From contig NW_026971330.1 of NCBI RefSeq assembly GCF_963678635.1, positions 46,294 to 110,293 of the forward strand: DNA of 64,000 bases, given 5' to 3'. Of this stretch, positions 23,379 to 34,974 are shown one piece after another. This stretch comes from Symsagittifera roscoffensis. Lineage: Eukaryota > Xenacoelomorpha > Acoela > Convolutidae. The notes under the pieces were generated by a model. It was not told where the DNA came from. It did not search any database and saw nothing but the letters and a program-made list of their open reading frames with translations. The position numbers were made by a program, and so were the translations under genes. Each line of letters opens with the position of its first letter. The stretch's first letter is position 1.

Positions 23379-25129
23379 AAGGCGAGGAGTGGGTCTCTCA
23401 GGATGCCGAAAAATGCTTGTCATAAAGTTTCATACGCCGAAAAGACTGCTTATAATGCACCTTGAAAGACTGAAGAAATTGTTTGAAAATATATTTTAAA
23501 AAATCATTTTTCCACATAAGTAAACTTTAAATTGAGCAATACTTTGACGTTCTTGGAGTTAAAAAACAAAATTTTTGCCATATTTTTACTCACAAAAAAA
23601 TAACGTCGAATATTTTTCTCTTTTTTTTTGCTATGAAACTGTATGACAAGCAAGTTTTTTCCATTTTTAATAAAATGCAGGATAAGTATTTTTTCATTAA
23701 TTAAAAATTGAAACAAATTAGTTGCATGTTCAGACTTTGTGTTATGGCTGAATAACACACTAACCCAGGATTTTCTCTTAAAAGAAAACCCAGAGTGTAA
23801 GAGCAAATTGGCAAAAAGAAGAGCAGGCTCGTTTCAAATCGGTCTACCTTGTTATGAACTGAAAGTTTTCAATTCGACGAAAACAATTTTGTTTGCTTTA
23901 ACGAATCGTTTTCCTAATTATCTAATTAAGCAAAACAGTGTGAAACGAGACTAACATATCAAAAACCTCTCATGCCAAAGGGGTTTATAAATTCACACAA
24001 AAATACTAAAGAAAACGCTGTAAAAATTTCCAATCCGACGTAATTTTTTTTGAAAACGAGAAATAAATTGCAAACAATTTTTTTACGACGGAGAACGTGG
24101 AGGCTGTGATGGATCAAGACGTTTTTGTGAGTACTAATAATAATGGAACATCCGAGGGGAAGATTTTTTGGTATTACAATTTTCAACAAAAAACAAGATG
24201 AAAAACTGAACAACTGGAAAAAAAAACATGAAAAAACGAGTGATAGATTACGAGTCCAAGAGAGATTAACAAGCAAGGATTAATCAAAACCCACCCTTCG
24301 AGGAATGTAACAAGGTATACCGGAAGAAAGACGTATCCTACCGTGCTCGTTGACGGTTAAAAAATAAAGTGAATCATATCAATAGAAACATTATTTAGAA
24401 TCGCAAGAGTTTGCCTGAGTGCGAGGAGAACATAGAACGGTTTTAAGTGACATAAAACTGAAAACAAAAACCAACATTGGTGTTTTGTCATTTTGATAGC
24501 CAACAAATTGAGTAAAAACTCGTGAAAGTCTCAAAACTCAGGATATTGTTCGTTTGCAGCCAACACCTTTCAAGAGACAAGATACAGCAACAAACAAGCG
24601 AGAAACAAACAAGATAAACAAAATATTAACGAGAAGGTTTCCATTCCATTAAAAATACAAAAACCAAAAAAATTGATAAAGTTAAATTGAGACTTATTTA
24701 TGCTCAAAGAGAATCATTTGTAAGGATAACAGCTTTGATTATGAATTGCCTATGAGCAATAAAAATCAGATTTTGACCCCATTTTTTGTGAATTTGCGTT
24801 TTTAAGGCCTCATTTGTCTCGTAAATGACTCGTTATTTTTCTGTTTAAAAATGACATTTTTTAACTGCGTTTTTTTTTTTTGATAAAGAATAAAAGAAGT
24901 TGACTTTTATTTTTTTTTAAATGCACTCAGTACGAGTAGCCCTACTTGTAATTTACAAACGATGCTTTTCAGGCTGGTTGAAGTCCTTAAGAATTTACAA
25001 AATGTTTTTAAAATATGTAGTACAGATTGTTTCATATTGTTTTGTTTTTTCTTGAAGTTGATAGTTAACGAAATCACGTCTGTTCTGAAATGACTATTTC
25101 AAAAGTGGCTTGAAAAAAGCTATTTCCTA

Positions 25130-25720
25130 GCAAGAAAAAATCATTCCGGCTATGAACAGACCAATTTTTTATTTTTCCCCTTTGGAAAATTTTTCAAAAA
25201 ATTAAATCACAATCGATTGAACGAGTTTCACAAGAAAAAAAATTCACCAATTTACACAATTTGGCTCAGACGAAATCAAAACTTAATTGATGCCGTAGTG
25301 TCACTTATCAAAATGATCTGTTTTTATCGCAAAGAAATCATTGCAGTGTATTTTTCTTGTTCTAAAAAAGAACTTCGACTCTGTTCATCAATTACAATTT
25401 CTAACAAATTGTTACTCTTAGGGATTGGTGTTTGACATCTCACCTCGAAAACGGGACAAAATTTACATATCATAACAAAGGGAAACCATCCTTGAAAAAT
25501 TTTTATTATTGAGTGCCGCAGGGCTCAGTTTCAGATCCACTTCTTTTTATTTTTGCTATAAGCAATTCATCTTCAAGTCAACAAAGAACTCAAATTTTTT
25601 TTATCTGACTACGCGGCCATTTTATTTTAGCATTAAAAAATTAATAGCTCAAAAGAGCCAAATAGCATCGATTGAAACTGAGCTTCTGCTGAAAAAAAAT
25701 TTTTCGCACATTTAATATCG
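25130..25720 (+). pseudogene. Non-LTR retrotransposon RT fragment, copy 2
   Basis: Second copy of the LINE RT: RRNQNLIDAVVSLIKM near 25,275, then VPQGSVSDPLLFIFAISN from 25,513. Unlike copy 1 it continues past the duplication boundary into FFLSDYAAILF (about 25,590-25,630). This sits where the catalytic F/Y-A-D-D block belongs but reads L-S-D-Y, so the second catalytic Asp is lost. A stop follows at once. The enzyme is dead. Confidence 0.7.
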
Positions 25721-25889
25721 ATAAAACAAAAACAATCAATTTGAAAAAATCAAAACAGAAAGTTTTTATCGTAGCGCGAATGAATCATAATGATTTTGAA
25801 ACCGAGAACTAATTTAAGTATTTAAAAAAACAAAAGACTATAACTTGAGTTTCGTTAATCACCTTTCTTTGAAGCAAGTCTCAAAAAGG

Positions 25890-26200
25890 AAACAGAATAG
25901 ATGATACGTATATACAAAGTTTTTGTGCAACCTATTATTCAAAATGGAGTTTTAATATATGGTACTTCAAACAAAAGTGTTATGCAACCTCTGAATCTTG
26001 ATGTCAAGAGACCATACAGAAAATTTAAGCCCAGGTTTGACACGATAAAAGTAGCACGCGAAACACACGTATACATCTTCTGAAATTTATGGAATAATTG
26101 ATGAAGATCTAAATGAAATATCAAAAAAAGAAGAAACTTGAAAAAATTAACGACTGTTGCATATTTTAAAACAAAAAACACTGCAGATAACATTAAGAAA
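25890..26200 (+). pseudogene. Non-LTR retrotransposon RT, C-terminal thumb remnant
   Basis: The frame IRIYKVFVQPIIQNGVLIYG continues with TSNKSVMQPLNLDVKRPYRK. It matches the C-terminal pattern of LINE reverse transcriptases, in which a helix ending in a YG-x-x-x-W-G-like motif precedes a Q-K-R-A-I-R-like motif. The ATG-equivalent is not relevant. It lies 250 bp after the degraded catalytic block, as expected for one element. The frame ends at 26,083; nearby frames still give EDLNEISKKEET. Confidence 0.6.
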
Positions 26201-27150
26201 AATGCTTAGTTGTATCTTTAACTACGGAATAAATTAGGGCTTACTCTGAAAATGTCCTAAGCAGCCACGAACCGAAAGAACCACTTTTTTTCAGATAACT
26301 TCAATTGGAATAATGTAACTTATTGAACATAATATACAGCTAGAGTTTTTGAAATATTAAAGGATATGTTAAAGATTACTTTTATTATTTCCTCTTTTTT
26401 AAAGAAAACTCGTGCTTATTTGAAGTTTTTGCTTTTTGGTCGATACAGATAAAAATCGGAGGTAGGTTATTAAGAAAAACAATTCAATTTTTTTTTCTCA
26501 GAGAAATCTGAAAACGGTCCAGGGGGTCTCATGACTATCTCTGAGGCTAATGATTAATGGTTGTAAATGCGGTTTTATAACAAGCACTACTTGTATACTA
26601 ATCTGAAAACAATTTATTATGATTATAATATCGTTACCACGCAGATTAACTGCCTTTGGAGATAATTGCCATGTAAGTTGATGATCACATTTTTGCAAAA
26701 AACTATAAATTAAAAAAACTATTTTTTTTTCATGGCTAGAGAGATTTGAATTCTAAAAATCTTTAAGTTCCTCTTTTTTTTCCAAATGAAGATGCCTGGT
26801 CAGAGCAGCCTGCTCTATAGGATAGTTCTAAGAGTTGTCCAGTGATGGCGTCATATATTTAGTTTGGAACTTTTTCAGTTGAATGTGAACTTGGCTTTTT
26901 GATATTTCACAAAAACACATTTTGCACACTGTTTCCTCTCGTTTGTTTTGCTAAGCATTTTCCTCCGTTCTGAACCAGTTCGGCCTTACAATGTTCAAAA
27001 ATTTGTAGTATGATTTCATCAACAGGAATGCTGAAAGTTCATCCTGAGACTCGGTGATGAAACTTGGTTTTCCGATAGCGCGCAAAGAGGCAGCCACCAT
27101 TGTCTTTTATCATTTTTTTGGCACACAGTCTACTCCGCACACAACGTGAT
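26200..27150. other. AT-rich stretch without identified features
   Basis: No supported gene, repeat or motif. Composition becomes less AT-biased from about 26,950, which may mark the 3' edge of the LINE remnant or the start of a different unit. Confidence 0.6.
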
Positions 27151-27170
27151 ATCTATTCGTTACTGGAAAT

Positions 27171-27332
27171 GTACTAGTTGGTTGGTTCGTCAAGGCTACT
27201 GCGCGTTTAAAGAACCTCCAAGTTGCCAAAGATCTTGCCGATGTTTTATCATCTCTTCGCGACCTCGCCGTTTTTCACAATTTGTATCATGGCTTGATTA
27301 CTCTAAACATCGGTTCCTATTTGGCAGAATAA
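27171..27332 (+). other. Short unexplained open frame without ATG
   Basis: A 53-codon plus-strand frame (VLVGWFVKATARLKNLQVAK, then a helical stretch with VLSSLRDLAVFHNLY and ending GSYLAE) sits in an island of more balanced base composition. It has no ATG and a stop lies a few codons upstream, so it could be an exon or the tail of a degraded element protein. No family recognised. Confidence 0.25.
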
Positions 27333-28249
27333 GATATCGAAGATGAAATAAGGCGTACTTCGCGCTTGCGTGTGAGCCATTACAAAATTATGTACAACAC
27401 CTTTACAGAACAGACTGCTAGACGTGTGAGTCACTGAAAGACCTGTGAGTCAGCCAAGTTACCCTCCACGCCAGAAATATTCAAAACTACAATCCAAATG
27501 TCGATGAAATTATCCGTATTGAGTTATTGGTTTTGGTGTATAACTGATCTTCGGATAGGGTACACCGTCTACTCGTCACGCTATTTTATTTTCGGCCGGA
27601 TAGATTCGTGCAACTTCTTAGTCTAATACCGATCCTAATCTTACTCTTATATCTACTAGTCTCAGGGTGTTTAACTAGTCTCTGCTAGGTTCAATAGATA
27701 TAGAGTATACTGGCTTATTGCGGCTGCTGAAGTTCTCTTGGAGAGGTAACTAATTTCTAAGTTACCTCTCCAAGAGAGGTAACTTAGAAATCTCTCTTTT
27801 GACAACGACTGTGATCCCCAATGAAATCAATCCGATTCCAAGATGGTTGGCTATGACGGGTTTTTCTGTATTATGTGGAGAACTTGTTTTGTGTGTAACC
27901 TCGTCTGGGAATGGCGTGAAGATCGTGTGTGGAAGGAATCCCTTGTAACTCGGATCTGTACGTATACTTGAACATCGAGGTGGTCATTGGTCTAGTTCAA
28001 TGAAGTCCTTTACTGCGAAGTCAAGTCGTACTCTAAATCCTTTGAGTTGTGATTGTGGACGGCATGTCGATTGTGCTTAGCCATTCTTTTGTTCGAGTGT
28101 GATGGGATCATCTAGTCTTTGGATGTTCGTCTTTGTTATTGTGTATATACTGCAAAGTATAATTTACTTTCTATAAAGTTATGTTAATTCAATTGTTTAA
28201 TCATGATTTTAGTTAGTTGTTTTCACAAAAGCATTTTATTTTAGTTCAG
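27333..28249. other. No gene identified (except the hairpins)
   Basis: Mixed-composition DNA with no supported coding frame. It may contain the 3' LTR or the flank of the minus-strand retroelement. I could not locate an LTR pair because the partner LTR would lie where the plus-strand element has replaced it. Confidence 0.5.
27735..27791. repeat. Overlapping alternative hairpins with 17-bp perfect arms
   Basis: CTCTTGGAGAGGTAACT (27,735-27,751) pairs perfectly with AGTTACCTCTCCAAGAG (27,760-27,776) across an 8-nt loop. The same right arm also belongs to a second perfect hairpin, ATTTCTAAGTTACCTCT (27,753-27,769) with AGAGGTAACTTAGAAAT (27,775-27,791) across 5 nt. The two cannot form together. 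It could be an element terminus rearrangement, a transcription boundary or an assembly-neutral palindrome; the sequence alone does not say. Confidence 0.9.
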
Positions 28250-29308
28250 TTATTTTGAAGAGTTACTCACCCTTGAGTACCTCTTATTAAAAATTGAAGT
28301 GTGGTCACAAAGCGTGGGTGTAGCGCGTTGGGTTAGGCCGGTTATAAGCATGCTCAGGATGTCCTTCTCTGGTTGGTTAGGCCAGGAGTGGGAGTATGAT
28401 TTCATGCTGTTTCTTTGAAAGGTCCTGTTATGTGATAACAATTTATGTTGGTTTTTTCTGGTCTTTCTTATGTTACTTTGGTTGTGTCCTTTTTTCAAAA
28501 ACCAAATTGTTTTTGGTTTGGGTTTGTTTTACGACTTTTTTGTGTTTTATTATTTCTTTTTAGACTTTATAATAGTCTTCAAAAGAATAAATTATCCAGT
28601 TTTAAACTGGGTTAATCCGGTTTGGGTACCGTTGGTTATCTTTTCTTAGTCATGCTGTTATTTTATGATTTGTGATGTTTAGTATATAGTTCCTTTCCAA
28701 CCGGCTTAAAGAAAAGATTGAAACTTGTTATTGCTTGTTTGAGTTGTTGTTAGTGAAAACTTGAAACATAAAGTCATTATTTAAACAATTCTTCGTGGGC
28801 GAGCTGTGCGAGTTTGGATAGAATTCTTGTGCGAATGAATAAAAATATTGAAAAAGTTAGTACTGCTTTCTCATTTTTGTGAATTTATTGCTTAGAAATT
28901 GAATTTTACTGCTTTTGGGGAAGTTTTAAAATTATAAATTTTCATCGTATATAATTTTACTGCTTCTTGGGGAAATAATTTATCAATAAATTTATTACAT
29001 TGGGTATGAATTATACTACCTTATTTAGTGCGAAAGATTTAGGATTTTTATTTTAATTTGATAAGTTTGTATTTTTATTTGTCTTTTTTCTGTTTTGTAG
29101 ATGATTGTGGTGTGAAGACTGAAAGAATAAATTAAACATTGATAGAAAATGGTTAGTACAACTTTGAATTTATTAGTTAAAATTATTTTAATTCATATTC
29201 ACCTTACTCATCTAAGAAAAAGCCATGAGGGAAGATGTCGTGAATCAAGTCTGATGTTGTTAATAACTTGGCTAGTATGCGTATAACATTTTTAGTTTGT
29301 AGCAGTGG

Positions 29309-30671
29309 CTAAAGCAATTGAATTCCGTTGATGGTGTTTAGTTCTTCTGTGCCTACTGCGATTTCATGAGGTGTTTTTTGGATTAGGTTGTAAATTTTAT
29401 GATTATATTTAGTGTTATGAATACATTCTATTATGGGTATTTCGATAGGTTGTATGAATTCATGCGGGATAATGAAGGGTCTTGATTCTTCATCATTGAA
29501 GGTCTTCGTGATGGGACAGAATATATACATTTGGTTAACTGGGTCGTAGTTGCGGAGGATGCCGTGGAGGTTAGTATTTTTAATGCAATATGTAAAATTA
29601 AGAATGGTGACGTATATTTCGAGTTAATAAACTGAAATTGGTGGTGGGGTTGTCGTGATGGTGTGTGTAAATCAAAATGGTTTTGTATAAAATGATAATA
29701 TGTGTAAGTGTGCTTTTGTTTAGTGCGTAACATTATATCGTGGGAACAGTGCAAATTGCGTTCCTGTGGTGAAAGAAAGTGAAAGGTTAGTGAAAACAAC
29801 TGAAATTTATCATAGAAGCTTTCATAAGCTTTTATGTCAACTAGTGCTTGTGAAATTATATGATCGTGCTTTTTGTCAAAATTATTAAGTGTAAATAGGT
29901 ATGGTGTTTTAATAAAAAAAATTTCGGTTAGTTGCGGGTTTCCAAAGCGGTCTTCGTCTAAAAATTGATCTTGGTTAGGACGGATGATATTATGATCGTA
30001 GTATTCAATTGAGTAATCGTTAGCTCGGGGTGCGGTGAATGTTTTTAATAATTTTTTATATCCAACGTAAGTAAATTGTCGAGGTGTTAATGATGTGGTG
30101 AGTTTATATAGTATATATTTTTGTTTCTCTCGATATTTTCCTTAGTATTAGTGAGTGGTAGATAAAGGGGGTTAGTATACTTGTAGTAAGCTGTCCAATG
30201 AACTGTTGGCAATAAAACGTGCTCATCAACAAAATTTCGTGTTTCATTAGTAGTGGTAGAAGTATTTAAGTTATATTGTGGAAATGAGGGTAGGGTTATT
30301 TGAAGGTAATTTTTTGTGTTTGTGTGATCTGGGTGGTTGATATATTCTCTGGCTTTTCCGGGTTTGGTTGTAAATGGGTGATTTGGGAATTTTCGTTTAA
30401 AAGTGCGGTAAGCTCGGTTAGTGCTGGTAGGTGTTTCGGTGGATGTGGATGATTGAGCTAAGGATGGAGTGTAACCTGAAAATGGTGTAGGTGTTTGTGG
30501 ATTTGACGATCTTACTGTTGATGATAGTTGATGTATCGTAAGAGTGTGGGGATATGTTAATTGTTGTTGTAGTGTAATAAAATTGTCAAGCTCTTCGGAA
30601 ATTTGAATGTTATCTGGGGAGTTATTATGCGATCTGTCGGAATTAAATTGAGAATAGGTTGGGGAGAAATC
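29309..30671 (-). pseudogene. ORF-Y: unknown protein downstream of the envelope-like gene
   Basis: One frame is open for 194 codons (30,671-30,087) without any ATG. It starts directly after an acceptor-like TTTTATAG, which suggests expression from a spliced message. It is Ser/Thr/Pro-rich (TPTPFSGYTPSLAQSSTSTE), then more globular (FVDEHVLLPTVHWTAYYKY). A frameshift at about 30,086 leads into a second open stretch to 29,431 (QFTYVGYKKLLKTFTAPRAN, TEIFFIKTPYLFTLNNF), and another shift continues to 29,309. The rebuilt length would exceed 400 residues. No domain recognised. Placement after an env-like gene is unusual for Gypsy elements, and a displaced gag-like protein is one alternative. Confidence 0.55.
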
Positions 30672-30701
30672 CTATAAAATTAAACATAGCGTATAAGATA
30701 G

Positions 30702-32808
30702 TTAATCTTTCTTAGATGTAATGAGAATTTCGTTTTTTAAGGTTACAAAACTGAAAAATTTTACGGGTGAAATATCTTGTGGTCTGTATTTTTCACCGTT
30801 TAAATTTATGTTATCTTTAATATCCTTAAAATATCCGCTGTAGTCTTGTGTATAAATGTCTGCAAATCCTGCGGTTTCGGCAAGTTTTCTTAAATTCTGG
30901 TCGATTGATTGTCGTTGTATTGTGTCTATTTGTGTTAGTAATTCTTGAAATTGTTGTGTTCTAATGTGATGTTGTATATCAGATTTAGAATATATTCCAA
31001 TTGATTGTAAATCAATATTTGGGTTACGAGCGAGAGCTCGGATACTTTCTGGTGAAAATTTTTTTAGTGGTTGCATTAATGTAGGATACGGTGTAAGTAG
31101 GTAGTATTTTTCTTCGTCAGGGTTTAATTGTACGACATTGTGGCTATTTTCTGATCCACATGGGACTGCGGTATCCCAAAAATATGTTCGTCTTGAAAGT
31201 GTATCGACAAAATGTACTTTATTTTAGTAGAATATGGGGATTATTTTATAACAGCGTTTATCTTCAAAAACATATAATGGTGATACTTTTTTGGTGCAAG
31301 TATAAAACATAAAATGTTTCCTTCGTAATCAAGAAAGTTTGATCTATTTCCTGATAATAAATATCCTGCGTAGGGTATTTTTAATACTGCTAATGCGAGT
31401 GATTGTAAGAGTTGTGTTCTTTCTAATTCGCATAGTTGATGAAATGTTTCTAATTCAGAAAGCGACATTTCTTGGAAAATTCTACTAATTGTGTAGTCTA
31501 ATTTCATATCTACGTGAATATCATAATGTAAATTACCAAAGTAGGAGCTATTCATTAGTGATAATTCTTGTAAATGTGTGCTTTTACTTTCGTATGGTGT
31601 TAGCTTTCCACCAGGGTTACCTGTGCCTTTATAGAAGTTCACTGGGACGTATGATGTGCCTTCGTTAATAGGGTGAACTGTTGCATAAGGGTCAAATTTT
31701 ATTTTTCCAGTTGTCATGTCGAAACCTTTTTCTTATTCGACAAGTATTTCAGAGTATTGTGTTTTGTAAAGTGGATTGCGATATTTACATGCAAATTCTG
31801 TTTCGTGATAGATTTGAAAACGTGTCAATTTATTTTCTATATCATGAATGTTTTTGTGAAATCAGTGCTTTGTTTGTGAGACGGTATCACTTGTTCGTAT
31901 GGAATTGATTCAATAAAATATTTTTCATGAAATTTTATCATTCGAGCGTGTATTTTGCTACTTGAAATGTTGTGCATGTATCTTCGGGAAACCAAACAAT
32001 TGTTGCTTGGGTTCTTGTTGTAGGATCACAATAACCTTGATCATTTTTGCAAGGCAATCTAATTCCTTGATAGATCATGGTGCTATCAGTTAAATCTCGT
32101 GTGAGTTGTATTTTTTCAAGTTGTATTTTCCAATCAAAAAACATTATTTTTTGATATCCTTTATTTTTTGTGTCTGCTTTGCAGTTTGAGGGATTATTTA
32201 TTCCAATGTTTGGTATCCATTGTTTATCGTGTATATCATAAGTTAATCGTCCGTGTGCGCCATTATATGGGTATTTTTTCGTCTAATTGAACATGTCCTT
32301 GATATCGTTCAAGTTCTGCTTGATGTACAGAATCGGCAAAGACTTGAAAATTTGTTATTTTTCTGTCTGTGTTTTTATTTCTTGTTAGATTTAGTCTGAG
32401 TAATTCGTTTTTACAATCGTCGGGGTTTAGATGTAAAAGTCTTTCTATGTTACTCTGGTAAAATGGTTCGTGATCAAGTCGGTTTTTATTTCCGTTGGAA
32501 ACTTGTGAACAATGAACTTTCTTTTCGGAAAATGTTGCTGTAAACTTACATCCTGTGACTGTTGTTGCTCGGGCTTTTGAATACAATGTTGCTATTATAA
32601 TTGTAGTTTCTATAGCTTGTGGTTCTGTTTCGCATTGTGTTACTTGATTTATTGCATACTTGTGTAGTGTTTTTTGTTCGTTTTCTTCACAATCAGAGTG
32701 TGTTACTAAAAAATCTTGAGGTCCTGTGCGAGGAGATGGATTTGAGTTTTGGTCGGAAAACATTAGAAAAAAGATGTGGTGAAATGTTAAAATTTTTAGA
32801 ATATACAT
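30702..32808 (-). pseudogene. Envelope-like glycoprotein, chuvirus/mononegavirus-type (tentative)
   Basis: Starts at ATG 32,808 with a hydrophobic leader (YILKILTFHHIFFLMF) that can serve as a signal peptide, overlapping the end of ORF-X by 13 nt. A Cys-rich ectodomain follows: SDCEENEQ, TQCETE, TGCKF, VHCSQ, NCKAD, then LPCKNDQGYC with a nearby EDTC about 25 residues on. C-terminal landmarks are a long helix around LCELERTQLLQSLALAVLKI, AVPCGSEN, and IGIYSKSDIQ. The order of these Cys and helix landmarks resembles glycoproteins of chuvirus-like viruses that some invertebrate LTR elements have acquired; this rests on recalled family features, not a search. At least four frameshifts break it (near 32,260, 32,145/31,935, 31,720/31,240 and 31,080). 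I see no clear transmembrane anchor. Not functional here. Confidence 0.45.
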
Positions 32809-33890
32809 GTGTATGATAATCCGGAGTATGGGTTATAAAAAGTTATGTATCCATTTGTGTTTTTTGTATATCTATCGTGTTTATATATTACTTGTGTTGT
32901 TATAAATTGTGGTGGTAGCGAATGAGCTGTTATATTTGGTGGACTTAATGGATAGGGGTGTTGTACAATATTATTAAGTTTGACTGTTATTTCAAACTTT
33001 AATTGAAGACTGTTTTGTTGGAGTATTTGAACGTTATGTTGTCGAATATCTTCGTGGATATCTTGTCTATATTGTAATCTATCGAGTGCCCAACTGTGGA
33101 GTCGGTGGCTCTCCTGATGTTGTCCGAATAATGGGGGAGGTGCTAGGATTGTGTTCCAATCTAATGGTAGGGGTATATTCGTTGATTGTTCTCTGTATCG
33201 AGCGTCCAGGTTATTTGGAAAAATTAGGGGGAAAACTGATGGTGATATTTGACTTATTGATGGTGTCGAGGGGAGTGATAATGTTTCTGGTAGGGATGAT
33301 AATGTTGTATCTGAGGAAATATCTATTGGTTCATTTGCTAAGTTTGGTTCTCCTTGTGAGAAGGTTGTGTTGTCCAATATGGTAGTCGTTCGGTGGTGTT
33401 GGGGGGGGGGGGGGGGGGTTATAAGGATTTTCACGGATTTGTTCGGATGTTGGTGTTGAACCTAGATAGTCTGAAAGGAGATTTGGTGTGTTTTGTTGTG
33501 AAGTGAGCGTAGGAGTGTCTGGTAATGTAATACTAGAGACTTCTGAGCTTGATGGTGTTGCGGATTGAGGTATGCTAAAAGTAAATCTGGGAGTTTGAAA
33601 ATTTCTTTTTTTTCTTGGGTGTATAATTTGTCTATTGACTTCAACTGTATTTTGATTTTGACTAATATGTTTATTCGATTTAAATCTTGTGGTAATGTTG
33701 GGTACAAATTATATGTTGGTTCACTTAGGGATGCTTGTCGCTGAACCGGTTCTAGTGGTTCGGATAAGCGAGCGTGTCGTTCTTCAAAAGTGTACGGGTT
33801 ATCTTGAAAAGAAATGCGTGTGGATGTTTGGGGGTTTTGGGTAGTTGTAGGTATGATTGGGTTTTCTTGGGAAGATGTCGGTTAAGACTG
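32796..33890 (-). pseudogene. ORF-X: unknown protein between pol and the envelope-like gene
   Basis: A Ser/Thr/Pro-rich N-terminal part (from about 33,890: PTSSQENPIIPTTTQNPQTS) continues through a basic HPRKKR patch and a proline run encoded by an 18-G tract (33,401-33,418). It then runs into a 200-residue C-terminal part (RLHSWALDRLQYRQDIHEDI, FEITVKLNNIVQHPYPLSPP) and ends at 32,796. Frameshifts lie near 33,660 and in the G tract. The architecture, a disordered S/T/P-rich head and a compact tail, parallels ORF-Y. No known family; it could be a structural or nucleic-acid-binding protein. It overlaps the next gene's start by 13 nt. Confidence 0.5.
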
Positions 33891-34974
33891 TTTTAGTGGT
33901 GGTTGGTTACCAATTTTGGAAATGTGTCGGATTAATCTGTTTCTTAGTGGGAAGGTTTATGTTTATTGTACCATTCTTCGATGAAAAGAATTAAAAGGAT
34001 TATTGCTAAGGCGAATGTGACTTTTTTACACATTTGCACATTGTCATAATTAGGAATGATAAAAACGTGATAAAAATTACGAATAGTAAAAAAATATCTG
34101 TTCTACTAAAAATTGTTCGTATCATTTAAATAGACTTTGAATTATCGTACCTGTGAATGTGGTCAATGATTTGGGAAAATTGAAGATATATTTCAAATAG
34201 GGAGTAGAAAATTAAAAAAATGTTGCAAAAAATATTAAAAGGATTATTACGGCTTCAAAAGTTTCAATAAAAAATATTAGCAAAAGTATAAATAGAATGA
34301 ACATTTTTATGAAGAGGTTTATGATTATATTTTTTAAAGTTTCGACTGCTAAAGAGAGAAGCATTTAAGAAACGATTCGTTCGTCGAATATTTTTTGAAC
34401 TTCTGGCGCAAAATTCAGGTGTGGTCGGATTATTTATTGATTTTTTGACAAGTGGGTTGAGTTTTGTGAAAAACTGTTGGAGTCTAAATTTGTGGTGCTC
34501 GGGAGGTCTTCTTTGCTTTGTTTTTAATTGTTGGGTAGTCTGTCTGGGGTATTTTTGAAATATTTGTACTTAAAGCGAAATGATTATGATCCTTTTTTAC
34601 TTTAGGCTAACTTGCCACTTTTGGTTGGAGGGTTTTTGGGGTCTAAGTTGGGAAAAAATTGTTGATTTTTGCTTTATTTGATAGGGGAGGTTTGTAATAT
34701 TATGGTGGTGTTTATTTTAGTTGTCAAGTTTTAGCAAGTTGCTTATTTTTGACCTGGAGGTTGTAAAGTTATAGTTATAGATATGCCTGGAGATTAATAT
34801 CTATCGGCTAATAGGTTTGTGTTAGAGATTTTGAAAGTGACGCTTTTAAGTGAATCCTATTAGCTGAATTTGAACTATAATTGTTGCGTATGTTTCAGCA
34901 TGTTATCTTGAAAATGTGAAAGTTGGAAATAATTTGAGGTGTACGAATTATTGACTTTAAAATTCAGGTTGTTT
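33891..34974. other. Non-coding AT-rich gap between integrase and ORF-X
   Basis: No frame is supported on either strand. A gap of 1.1 kb here is long for a Gypsy-type element and may hold a lost exon, a leader for the downstream genes or simple decay. Confidence 0.5.

Larger units (their letters stand above)
20638..25577. repeat. Tandem duplication of a satellite-plus-LINE block
   Basis: The block 20,638-23,003 is repeated directly after itself as 23,004-25,577. Each copy starts in the satellite near CGGACACGACG, passes the satellite terminus and GATGCCGAAAAATGCTT, and ends at TTCATCTTCAAGT inside a LINE RT. The second copy is about 200 bp longer because a segment around 23,630-23,850 is missing from the first. 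Divergence is modest but clear, so the duplication is not recent. From 21,013 to 22,500 no reading frame is convincing. Confidence 0.85.

Noticed and set aside
27735-27791. Hairpins as a bacterial-type terminator
   Set aside because: Eukaryotic context and no adjacent transcription unit; kept only as an unexplained structure.
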